25,787 bases of DNA, taken from NCBI GenBank assembly GCA_024642805.1, contig JAHEAK010000004.1, positions 2,639 through 28,425 on the forward strand. Direction: 5' to 3'. Every line of letters starts with the position of its first letter. The first letter of the stretch is position 1. A program made the translations under genes and the position numbers. The notes beneath the pieces were generated by a model. That model was not told where the DNA came from. It was given only the letters and a program-made list of their open reading frames with translations, and did not search any database. This DNA comes from Kofleriaceae bacterium (GTDB lineage Bacteria; Myxococcota_A; Polyangia; Haliangiales; Haliangiaceae). This document shows positions 1 through 7,355 of the stretch, in pieces.

Positions 1-3000
1 GCAGGCGGGCCTCGCGAATGCTCGCCGGGGTGATGCGACGAACCGTTTGGCTCGGCCGACTCGAGGCTAGCAAGAGCTCCGCAGTGGCGCGCCTATCGCC
101 GAGCTTGCGCATCTCCTCGATGGCTCGGTGACGATAGCTCTGAGCCTTTTCGATCTCCCCTTTGGCTTCGAGGATGCCGGCCAGGGTCGCGTAGGCGCGC
201 GCCGAGCCAACCGGGCTCTGCGCGGCACTTGCCAAGCGCGCCGCGTCCTGACCGATGCGCATGGCTTTGTCACTCGCGCCCGTCGATGCATAGAGCTGGG
301 CCAGACGCAGTAGCAAGCGCCAAAAGAGCTTGGGCGCGCGCGTGACGGATGGACCTTCGCCCATGGTGATGAGATCGATGCCTTCTTCGAGCTCGCGAAT
401 CGCTTGCTCTGCCTTGCCATCGCGCAAGAGCATGGTCGCCAGATCGAGATAGGCCTCGGTGAGCAAGTCGATGGCTAGTTTTGGAATCGCCAGCGCGATG
501 GCTTCGCGGTACAGCTCGATAGCGAGGTCAACATCACCTTCGGTCGCGCGCAGTTGTGCGTTGGCGCGCAGCAGTTGAGCTCGCAAGAGTGGCGCATCTT
601 CACAGCTACTAAGAGCTTCACCTAAAATGCCCCTTGCCAGGCCGACCTCTCCGCACATACGCAGGGAGTCGGCCAGCTTGATGGAGACCTCGACCAGGCG
701 AACTTGGGCACGGCCGTCGAGCTGGCTGTGCAGTACCGCGCGAGTGGCGGCCAGCGATCGGTGAAAGAGCGTGGCGGCACCGGCATCGTCGAGCTGTCGA
801 ACCGCGTTGTCTCCTGCGCGACTGAGCAGCTCGGAGGCGCGGTTGAGATCGCCGGCTCTCTCCGCGTGAGTACCCAGGATCGCGGGATCCGCGACTGACG
901 AGATCAGCACGTCGCCCGCGATGCCGTGCAAGTTGCGTCTTACGTTGAGGGGCGTCGATTCGTAGATAACGTCGCGAACGATGGACTGCGTGAAGCAGAG
1001 CATGTCGTTCTCGTTGGTGAGGATGCCGCGTCGCGTGACCATGGCCAAAGCGGCATCCATTTCGATGCGGCCCATCGAGTTGGACAGCGTCTCGACGAGG
1101 TCTTGGTGCGACACGCCGACGCCGAAGACCGCCGCCGCTTGCAAGAGGCGTTTGGCTGCGCCGGGAAGAAAGTCCAGTCGAGCGGCGATGACATCGGCGA
1201 GCGACTCGGGAGCCCTGCGCACGTCGCCGCCCTCGATGCTGTAGCGCAGAAGCTGCTCGATGTGGCCCACGCTGCCCTTGGAGAAGGTGCGCAGCTCTTC
1301 GACGGTTACCAGGTCGGGCTGTCCACGTGCTGCCAGGTGACTGACGATGGCGCGCAGGTCGTCATCGTCGAGAGCCCCAAGCGTCATGACGGCGACATCG
1401 GGCCAGTCGAGACGGGTCTTGGCGTCGCTGGTGATGAGCAGGCGCAGCGAGGAGCTTGCATTGCGACTGCCGTCGGCCAAGAGTCGCAGAAGCTCCTGGC
1501 TCGGTTCGTCATAGAGATGGAAATCCTCGAAGGCAAGGACGCCCGAGTAGTGCTTGCCGGCGGCGCGCAAGACCCGCATGGTCGACGCGAAGAGCTCGCG
1601 CCGACGAACGGGAGTCTCGAGTCTCGATAGGCCGCCGCCTTCGTGTTGGAAGAGTTCGCCGACGCCTGGCAGGTCGCGTGCGCTTAGGCCAATGTTGTCA
1701 AGCGCGGCACCGATCTCCTCGTAGGAGCACAGTCCCGGTAGTTGCAGAATGGCCGCCACGATCGCGCGAATCGGGTAGAAGCTGGTTGCGAGGCCGGTCG
1801 GATCCGCGCCGGTCAGGAAGATGACGCAGTTGTCTTGCGCGGCTCGCATGCAGGCTTCGCGCAAGAAGGTCGCGCTTCCCGAGTCGCGATCGGCGCGCAC
1901 GTGCAAGATGGTCTGCGCGGTACCGCGCAGGAAGTCTGCCACGCCCTCTAGCTCACGGTCGCGGCCAACCAGCGGCAGCGGAAAGAGTTCGGCGATCGAC
2001 GGCGCTACGTCGGCGGGCAGCTCATCGGTCTTGGTGCGAGCGGCCGTCGCCATGGCTCCTCGAACCTCCGAGGCAACCAGGTCGGCGGTCTGGGCATCGT
2101 CAGACCAGATTTCTTCGTAGCCGGTATCGTCGAGAGCCAGGTCGAATTCCTGTGGCGGTGGCGGCTGCGCGGCTCCACACTCCGGGCAGAACTTCACGCT
2201 ACTGGCGTTTAGCGCCCCACAATCGCCACATTGTGCAGTATCAGAGCTTTCCTTAATGGGCGCGTGAGCGGCCGGCGTTGCACTCCGCAAGAAACGCTCG
2301 AGCGAAGCCGCGGTCTCGAAGCGATCCTTTGGGTCCTTCTCGAGTGCACGCATCGTGGCGGAGTCGAGTTGCGGGGGCACGGGGAAAGCGGTGTCTCGCT
2401 GGCTGGGTGCGATCGGCTGCTTCGAGACGTGATCGCGCAGAACCTCGATGGTGGAGCCACCGCTGAAGGGCGTGTAGCCGACCAGGAGCTCGTAGAGCAT
2501 GATGCCGACCGCGTAGATGTCAGAGGCCCGCGTCGGGTTCTTGCCGCGAATGACTTCCGGAGCCATGTACTCGGGCGTGCCGCAGATGGTGTCGTCGGAC
2601 TCGGTGCCGCTTCGATCGTTACTGCCCGTGAGTCTGGCGATGCCGAAGTCGACGACCTTGATGAGATCCCAACCGCCGCGGCGGTGCTCGACCATGATGT
2701 TGTCGGACTTGAGGTCAGCGTGAATGACGCCACCCTCATGCGCCTCTTCGAGTGCGGAGAGGACCTGGCAAATAATGTCGGTGATGCGCTCGGGACTCAG
2801 CTGCTCGCTGCGCAAGACCTGGGTCAAGGTCTGCCCGCGCAAGAACTCCATGACCAGATAGAGCAGGCCGTCCTCGGTTTGCCCAAAGTCGATCACCGAG
2901 ACGACGTTGGGGTGGTTGAGTCGCGAGGCAGCAAGCGCCTCGTCGTGAAAGCGACGGACGAAGCGGGGGTCGACGGCCAGTTCGGGGCGAAGAACTTTGA

Positions 3001-3181
3001 CGGCGACCGTGCGACCTAGAGCGGTCTGATCCGCCTTGTAGACCGTGCCCGATGCACCGATGCCAATGCACTGGCGCAGCGAGAATTTGCCTGCAATGAC
3101 GCGCCCGATGAGAAGGTCATCAGGGGGCAATATTGAGGTCGGCTCATGTTCACGAGAAGGCAACGCGATCGACGTAAACAT
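1..3181 (-). CDS. Ser/Thr protein kinase with zinc ribbon, AAA-type ATPase and TPR region (3' end off window)
   Basis: About 1060 residues are visible and the reading frame is still open at the left edge, so the C-terminus is missing. Residues about 25-300 form a Hanks-type kinase: glycine loop GIGASGTVYK, VAVK lysine at 62, DFG at 178-180, GTPEYMAPE at 201-209. The catalytic loop reads HADLKSDN, with Ala where most kinases have the Arg of HRD. A zinc ribbon follows (two CxxC pairs, Cys318/321 and Cys332/335), then a large AAA/adenylate-cyclase-associated ATPase region from about residue 405 (LVGRDREL entry motif). Its Walker A is degenerate: DSGSAT, near residue 433, lacks the Lys. From about residue 700 on the sequence is Ala/Leu-rich helical repeats resembling TPRs. 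This kinase-AAA-TPR layout is typical of large myxobacterial signalling kinases; substrate unknown. ATG at 3181 is chosen; an in-frame GTG at 3229 is possible. No strong Shine-Dalgarno. The gap to the thiolase upstream holds an AT-rich stretch near 3258-3300 that may carry the promoter. Confidence 0.9.
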   Translation of the reverse strand, partial: MFTSIALPSREHEPTSILPPDDLLIGRVIAGKFSLRQCIGIGASGTVYKADQTALGRTVAVKVLRPELAVDPRFVRRFHDEALAASRLNHPNVVSVIDFGQTEDGLLYLVMEFLRGQTLTQVLRSEQLSPERITDIICQVLSALEEAHEGGVIHADLKSDNIMVEHRRGGWDLIKVVDFGIARLTGSNDRSGTESDDTICGTPEYMAPEVIRGKNPTRASDIYAVGIMLYELLVGYTPFSGGSTIEVLRDHVSKQPIAPSQRDTAFPVPPQLDSATMRALEKDPKDRFETAASLERFLRSATPAAHAPIKESSDTAQCGDCGALNASSVKFCPECGAAQPPPPQEFDLALDDTGYEEIWSDDAQTADLVASEVRGAMATAARTKTDELPADVAPSIAELFPLPLVGRDRELEGVADFLRGTAQTILHVRADRDSGSATFLREACMRAAQDNCVIFLTGADPTGLATSFYPIRAIVAAILQLPGLCSYEEIGAALDNIGLSARDLPGVGELFQHEGGGLSRLETPVRRRELFASTMRVLRAAGKHYSGVLAFEDFHLYDEPSQELLRLLADGSRNASSSLRLLITSDAKTRLDWPDVAVMTLGALDDDDLRAIVSHLAARGQPDLVTVEELRTFSKGSVGHIEQLLRYSIEGGDVRRAPESLADVIAARLDFLPGAAKRLLQAAAVFGVGVSHQDLVETLSNSMGRIEMDAALAMVTRRGILTNENDMLCFTQSIVRDVIYESTPLNVRRNLHGIAGDVLISSVADPAILGTHAERAGDLNRASELLSRAGDNAVRQLDDAGAATLFHRSLAATRAVLHSQLDGRAQVRLVEVSIKLADSLRMCGEVGLARGILGEALSSCEDAPLLRAQLLRANAQLRATEGDVDLAIELYREAIALAIPKLAIDLLTEAYLDLATMLLRDGKAEQAIRELEEGIDLITMGEGPSVTRAPKLFWRLLLRLAQLYASTGASDKAMRIGQDAARLASAAQSPVGSARAYATLAGILEAKGEIEKAQSYRHRAIEEMRKLGDRRATAELLLASSRPSQTVRRITPASIREARL

Positions 3182-3308
3182 ACCGCGATTGCGCGCTTCA
3201 AGAGCCTGGCATTCGCATCGACAGGCCACGCCAAGCTCGAGCGGGCGACCTGCGAAAATGGACGATTTAATTGCAGAAATTCGCCGTTTTTATGTTCGGA
3301 CTGAAGTC

Positions 3309-4514
3309 TCAGGCGCGCTCGATGATGGTCGCAATGCCCTGGCCGACTCCGATGCACATGGATGCCAGACCGCGCTTGTGCTTCCCGACCGCAAGCTCGT
3401 GGGCCAGGGTGATGACCAGGCGCGCTCCGGACGCGCCCAGCGGGTGGCCAAGGGCAATCGCACCACCGTTGACGTTGACCCGCTCGGGGTCGATGCCGAG
3501 CTCGGCAATGCAGGGCACGGCTTGCGCGGCAAAGGCTTCGTTGAGTTCGACGACATCCATGTCGGCGGCCTTGAGACCAGATCGAGCAAAGGCTTTTTGC
3601 GAAGCGGGGATGGGGCCAAGGCCCATGTAGTTGGGCTCGACGCCTGCGACCGCTGAGCCGACGTAGCGCGCAAGCGGCGTCAGCTTGTACTTCTTGACGG
3701 CTGCCTCGCTGGCGACCAGCATCGCGCATGCGCCATCGTTGAGACCGGATGCGTTGCCTGCGGTGACGGTGCCATCCGCTTTGAAGACCGGTTTGAGCGC
3801 GGCCAGCTTGTCAAGGCTGGCCAGACGGGGATGCTCGTCGACAGAGCACATGATGGGCGCCTTGCTCTTGCGATCGACGCCGGTTTGAATTGCGACGACT
3901 TCGCGATCGAAGCGACCGCTTGCGATCGCCGCGGCGGCTCGCTCTTGCGAGCGCTGCGCCAGCGCATCCTGCGATTCGCGCGACACCTTGCAGCGTTCCG
4001 CAACTCTTTCGGCCGTCATGCCCAGGCCAATGGTGCCGTGCATCTTGTCCATGCGCGGATTGATCATGCGCCAGCCGAGCATGGTGTCGTACAGGGTCTG
4101 GTTGCCGCGCTCGTAGCCATTCTCGGGCTTGGGCATGACCAGCGGGGCGCGCGTCATTTGCTCGACGCCGCCGGCGATGACCAGCTCAGCCTCGCCGCAC
4201 ATGACCAGGCGAGCGGCATCGTTGAAGGCCTGTAGGCCGGATCCACATAGGCGATTGACGGTGACGCCCGTGACGTCGATGGGCAGACCGGCCAGAAGCG
4301 CGCACATGCGAGCTACGTTGCGATTGTCCTCACCGGCCTGGTTGGCGCAGCCAAAGATGACATCGTCGATGGCCAGCGCGGGAATGCCCGTTCGCTCGAC
4401 CAGCTTGGCGATGACATGCGCGCCCATGTCATCGGCGCGAACCGAAGACAGTGCGCCGCCATGGCGGCCAAAGGGAGTGCGAAGTCCATCGACGAGATAA
4501 GCGGCGTTACCCAT
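3309..4514 (-). CDS. Acetyl-CoA C-acyltransferase (thiolase family)
   Basis: A full-length 401-residue thiolase. It is expected to catalyse CoA-dependent cleavage of 3-ketoacyl-CoA or the reverse condensation of acyl-CoAs in the cytoplasm. The acyl-accepting Cys90 lies in NRLCGSGLQAF; the C-terminal signature GGAIALGHPLGASGAR supplies the catalytic His, and a Cys lies in the terminal CIGVGQG motif, where many relatives have CIGGGQG. The GCANQAGEDNRNVAR stretch near residue 55 resembles the beta-ketoadipyl-CoA/acetyl-CoA acetyltransferase branch (PcaF/PaaJ/AtoB-like), but the exact substrate cannot be read from sequence. ATG at 4514 gives the canonical N-terminus ending in VDGLRTPFGR. It is a single-gene unit or leads into the kinase 127 bp downstream. 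No beta-oxidation partner is adjacent, although a dehydratase activator lies 19 kb away. Confidence 0.95.
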   Translation of the reverse strand: MGNAAYLVDGLRTPFGRHGGALSSVRADDMGAHVIAKLVERTGIPALAIDDVIFGCANQAGEDNRNVARMCALLAGLPIDVTGVTVNRLCGSGLQAFNDAARLVMCGEAELVIAGGVEQMTRAPLVMPKPENGYERGNQTLYDTMLGWRMINPRMDKMHGTIGLGMTAERVAERCKVSRESQDALAQRSQERAAAAIASGRFDREVVAIQTGVDRKSKAPIMCSVDEHPRLASLDKLAALKPVFKADGTVTAGNASGLNDGACAMLVASEAAVKKYKLTPLARYVGSAVAGVEPNYMGLGPIPASQKAFARSGLKAADMDVVELNEAFAAQAVPCIAELGIDPERVNVNGGAIALGHPLGASGARLVITLAHELAVGKHKRGLASMCIGVGQGIATIIERA

Positions 4515-4602
4515 GAGCAGACCCTACAAGAGGGCCAGGCCTGGCGGCAGCCCATTTGGCAAAAACTGGAGTCCGCGAGCCGGCAGGGCTAGCGTGGATG
4601 AC

Positions 4603-5082
4603 ATGCGAATCGAAGAGCGGACCATTGCCGCGGCCGGAGAAGACGACATGATCACGGCATCCGAAGTGGGCTGGTTTGCCGCCAAACAGCCAGGCCTTCT
4701 GCGCTACCTGGAAGACCGACTCGGCCAGGAACCCGACGCGATGGCGATGGCACTCGAAATGTCGTGGCGAGTCGTCAATGCATTCGAGATGCAGCGCGGC
4801 CTGCCATTGCCACGTTTGCACGCCGCCGAAATCGAGCGCGCCGAGGAAGAGGTGCTTCGAGAGTCGCGCGGTGAGCTTTCCCTTGCCAATGGCTGCGCCT
4901 ACCGACAACCGGAGCTGTGTCGATGGCTGGAAGCGGTCCTAGCCAGCCCCGCGCTGCCGCTCTCCACCGCGGCTCTCGAGCAAGTTGCATTGGCTACGGC
5001 CGCCACCATCTCCGCCTGCGATACCGCGCAGCACGCACGCGCGATGGAATCCACCGAGGAGCCAGGCGCACTGCTTCTCTGA
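4603..5082 (+). CDS. Hypothetical protein, paralogue of the next gene without the SEC-C tail
   Basis: I do not recognise a named family. About 159 residues, soluble, acidic and helical, with no signal peptide or membrane segment. It aligns by eye with the protein encoded 117 bp downstream: QPGLLRYLEDR against QPALLQYAAKY, then LPRLHAAEIERAEEEV against CPRLTSANIQAAEAEV, and a second half beginning RQPELCRWLE against RQPHIYAKLV. The two therefore look like tandem duplicates, this copy ending before the zinc-binding tail of its partner. The start is uncertain. ATG at 4603 keeps the region that still resembles the paralogue; ATG at 4648 has the better Shine-Dalgarno (GGAG 8 bases upstream); ATG at 4513 would overlap the divergent thiolase start codon and is less likely. 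Confidence 0.65.
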   Translation: MRIEERTIAAAGEDDMITASEVGWFAAKQPGLLRYLEDRLGQEPDAMAMALEMSWRVVNAFEMQRGLPLPRLHAAEIERAEEEVLRESRGELSLANGCAYRQPELCRWLEAVLASPALPLSTAALEQVALATAATISACDTAQHARAMESTEEPGALLL

Positions 5083-5112
5083 GAGCACCTGCTTCTCTGA
5101 GAGCACCTGCTT
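5071..5112. repeat. 18-bp direct repeat, two exact copies plus a partial third
   Basis: The unit CTGCTTCTCTGAGAGCAC occurs exactly at 5071-5088 and 5089-5106, followed by the first six bases of a third copy. The first unit contains the stop codon of the upstream gene. Each unit can also fold imperfectly (TGCT against AGCA), so it might act as a weak hairpin between the two paralogous genes. Confidence 0.8.
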
Positions 5113-5198
5113 GTCGTCGGGCATCGGTGCTCTGAGGGCGTAGCGACTTGCACTCGGCCGGCGCCAGCTGGCACATTGCCGGGCGAGGCAATCGACGT

Positions 5199-5813
5199 AT
5201 GGCAATCTCACTCATTCCAATCGAGGTCGTGGAAGCGACCATCAACAACTTCACAGAGCTCGACGCATCCGGCGACAAGCGCACCATGACCAAGATGGCG
5301 CGCCGTTTGGGCAAGGAGCAACCAGCGCTCCTGCAATACGCCGCCAAGTATCGCGACGAGCACGGTGATGCCGTTGGCGAAGCGGCCGTCTTCTACGGCA
5401 CCCTGGTGTGGGCGATGTTCGACGAGAAGCTCGGTAAGTGCCCGCGTCTGACCTCCGCCAATATTCAAGCTGCCGAGGCCGAGGTCAAGGCAGAGATCAG
5501 CAAGGTCGAGGGCATCGCCGACAAGCCTGTGCACGAGCGCAGCGCCGAGCCGCTTGTCGGGCGGCAGCCACATATCTACGCCAAGCTCGTCGAGCTCATC
5601 GAAGAGGATGTCCGCGAGGATGCCATGAGCAAGGAGACCGCGGAGATCATCTATCCGCCCACACAGGTCATCCTCGAGGCCTTTGACGCGGCCGTCGAAG
5701 GTCGTCGGCCCGGCGAGCGTATTGGACCGGTCGTGCGCGCAGCGCCCAAGGTTGGCCGCAACGAGCCCTGTAGCTGCGGCTCGGGCAAGAAGTACAAGCG
5801 CTGCTGTGGTTAG
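5199..5813 (+). CDS. SEC-C motif protein, paralogue of the preceding gene
   Basis: 204 residues. The last 20 residues hold a complete SEC-C zinc-binding motif (NEPCSCGSGKKYKRCCG), as found at the C-terminus of SecA and in many otherwise unrelated proteins, where it coordinates zinc and can mediate binding to partner proteins. The remaining 180 residues are helical and resemble the gene upstream (shared QPxLL and PRLxxAxIxxAEAEV blocks), but I know no function for that body. No signal peptide; probably cytoplasmic. ATG at 5199 is preceded by GAGG about 10 bases upstream; a longer start at 5148 adds an unlikely His/Arg-rich extension. It ends at a hairpin shared with a convergent gene. Confidence 0.85.
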   Translation: MAISLIPIEVVEATINNFTELDASGDKRTMTKMARRLGKEQPALLQYAAKYRDEHGDAVGEAAVFYGTLVWAMFDEKLGKCPRLTSANIQAAEAEVKAEISKVEGIADKPVHERSAEPLVGRQPHIYAKLVELIEEDVREDAMSKETAEIIYPPTQVILEAFDAAVEGRRPGERIGPVVRAAPKVGRNEPCSCGSGKKYKRCCG

Positions 5814-5824
5814 CGGCGACGCTC

Positions 5825-5846
5825 CACTACCTTAGGTAGTGTTCTT
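5825..5846. terminator. Hairpin terminator between convergent genes
   Basis: A perfect 7-bp stem (CACTACC / GGTAGTG) with a TTA loop, followed on the + strand by TTCTT. It lies in the 31-bp gap between the SEC-C gene and the convergent membrane lipoprotein gene, just past the first stop and abutting the second, so it may serve both directions. The T-tract is short. Confidence 0.55.
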
Positions 5847-6462
5847 AGAGGATTCGCGCAACGGGAAGCGGGCGGGGCAAAGACTCCGCGCGCACCCGCG
5901 CAGCCTGTCGTCGGCGGCGCACGAAGACTTCCGCGGCCAGGAGCAGCATGAGCGGCCCGGTGACCAGTCCCAGGTAACCGGGAAAGCACCACAGAATAAC
6001 TCCGATGCCATCGGCCTCGGTGCTGGTGCTTCCGAAGAAGCCAAAGCCGAGAGCCTGTCCGTAGAGGAGAAGCCATGGCAGGAGGCTGAGCCAGGTGTAG
6101 TGGCGGCGCAGACCGGCGACGATGCCCAAACGCAGACAGACACACTGGAAGGCCAGATACGAGCTGCCGACGAAGCACAGCGCGGTGAGCAACCAATCGG
6201 CCTCACCACCGGCAAAGATCGCGATGTAAAGGGCGAGCACGCCTTGCACGCCGGCCACGTACAGGCTCGGGCGAGCATCGAAGCGCAGCCCTTTGACGAG
6301 CGGCCTCCACATGCGCGCGTAGGCGGCGGCCACCAGCGTGCCCGCTAGGGTGAGGAGCGGCGCCACCATCAAGACCGCTTGCCCGGCTTCGCGTTCCGTC
6401 GGACCGCAGCCGCTCAGCAGGATGGCGCCGAGCGCAACGCCAAGGGCGGAAAGTGTGCGCAT
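5845..6462 (-). CDS. Polytopic membrane protein with lipoprotein signal
   Basis: 205 residues of unknown function. The N-terminus is a lipoprotein signal with lipobox LLSGC (Cys19). After it come about five hydrophobic segments long enough to span the membrane (near residues 30-50, 66-86, 91-115, 123-143 and 151-180), and the protein ends in an Arg-rich tail. A lipidated Cys on a multi-spanning protein is unusual; the alternative is that the first segment is an ordinary membrane anchor that happens to resemble a lipobox. ATG at 6462 is chosen because it gives the signal sequence directly; GAGG lies close upstream. It is the last gene of a three-gene minus-strand run, 78 bp after the copper-amine-oxidase-like C-half. 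Confidence 0.75.
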   Translation of the reverse strand: MRTLSALGVALGAILLSGCGPTEREAGQAVLMVAPLLTLAGTLVAAAYARMWRPLVKGLRFDARPSLYVAGVQGVLALYIAIFAGGEADWLLTALCFVGSSYLAFQCVCLRLGIVAGLRRHYTWLSLLPWLLLYGQALGFGFFGSTSTEADGIGVILWCFPGYLGLVTGPLMLLLAAEVFVRRRRQAARVRAESLPRPLPVARIL

Positions 6463-6540
6463 GCCCTCATGGTAGCGCGCGTGCTCTCGCACACAACTGG
6501 CAGTTGGCGGCAAAGCCCGAAGGCCTGGCCGCCACAGGAC

Positions 6541-7338
6541 TTAGGCGCGATAGCTGAGCCAGGGCCCGGCTGTGAAGGGAAAGGCCGAGTCGAAGTGCAC
6601 GTGCGCCACGTACCAGAGCGCAACGTCTTCGCCGTCGAGTGTCTGATCATTGAGATAGGCGGCGGGAAAGGAATGCGATCCGGCGTCTGCCTTCGGTGAG
6701 AAGGGCGGCCACTCGCCGTCCTGGTAGCGAAGCGCGAAGACCTCGGCGTCCTCCCAGCTGTGGGGACGAATGGACACTTGCGCCCCGGACTCGAAGTCGA
6801 CCTGCCGCCAGACATTGCCCTCGCTATCGGCCTCGCCGCCATAGGGATACCAGCCCTCAGTCTCCATGCGCAGCCATGTGCCGTCTTCGAAGTGCTCGAC
6901 AGCGTCGTTGTCTGCACTGTGGATGTCGAAGTCAAAGCGCCAGTGCGGATGGTAGGTGTGACCGTCGTGCAGGCCATTGCCGTAGATGGTCAGGAGCGGC
7001 GCCATGCGACCATCTTCATGGAAGCGCCACATTTGCGTGTAGCGATAGGGACCGGTCTCGAAGTCGGCGATGAGCTCGAAGCCTTTGCGAAAGGTGTTGA
7101 TGCGCGGCGAACCGACCAAGGAGCGCAGCCCAAGCGGCATCCAGAAGGGGCCGTGGGTGTCGGCGCCATCCTCTTCGAGATCGAAGTTTTGCTTTTGATG
7201 ATCGATGGTGACGTAGGGCAGGGAGCCCTCGCGCAGCACCTGCTTGCCCTTGTACTCGGCCATGTAGATGAGCAAGCCCGCTGACTCGGTGACGCGCCAA
7301 TGGATGGACCAGTTGTTCTGTGCAATCGGGGGATTCAT
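6541..7338 (-). CDS. Copper amine oxidase-like catalytic (C-terminal) domain protein, short form
   Basis: 265 residues that match the catalytic beta-sandwich of copper amine oxidases (quinoprotein oxidases of primary amines), in order. The opening NWSIHWRVTESAGLLIY corresponds to the WxxxxGFDxREGxxLH segment. ETGPYRY (Tyr98) sits where the TPQ precursor motif TxxNYD/E is expected. YHPHWRFDFDI gives the paired copper ligands His130 and His132. A late block, LDGEDVALWYVAHVHF, supplies a third His (248). The domain is about 170 residues shorter than usual, and TPQ flanking residues Asn and Asp/Glu are Pro and Arg, so normal cofactor formation is doubtful. The ATG has a good ribosome site (AAGGA). 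It lies 17 bp after the gene that encodes the N2/N3-like domains of the same enzyme family. No export signal is visible. Confidence 0.8.
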   Translation of the reverse strand: MNPPIAQNNWSIHWRVTESAGLLIYMAEYKGKQVLREGSLPYVTIDHQKQNFDLEEDGADTHGPFWMPLGLRSLVGSPRINTFRKGFELIADFETGPYRYTQMWRFHEDGRMAPLLTIYGNGLHDGHTYHPHWRFDFDIHSADNDAVEHFEDGTWLRMETEGWYPYGGEADSEGNVWRQVDFESGAQVSIRPHSWEDAEVFALRYQDGEWPPFSPKADAGSHSFPAAYLNDQTLDGEDVALWYVAHVHFDSAFPFTAGPWLSYRA

Positions 7339-7355
7339 GTGGATCCTTTTCGCTC

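Noticed and set aside
926..1630. 234-codon + strand open frame
   Set aside because: Antisense to the continuous kinase-AAA-TPR frame, whose motifs are all on the minus strand.
4512..4515. Start-to-start overlap of the thiolase and the divergent hypothetical gene
   Set aside because: Later starts of the hypothetical gene (4603 or 4648) have better support, so the overlap is probably chance.
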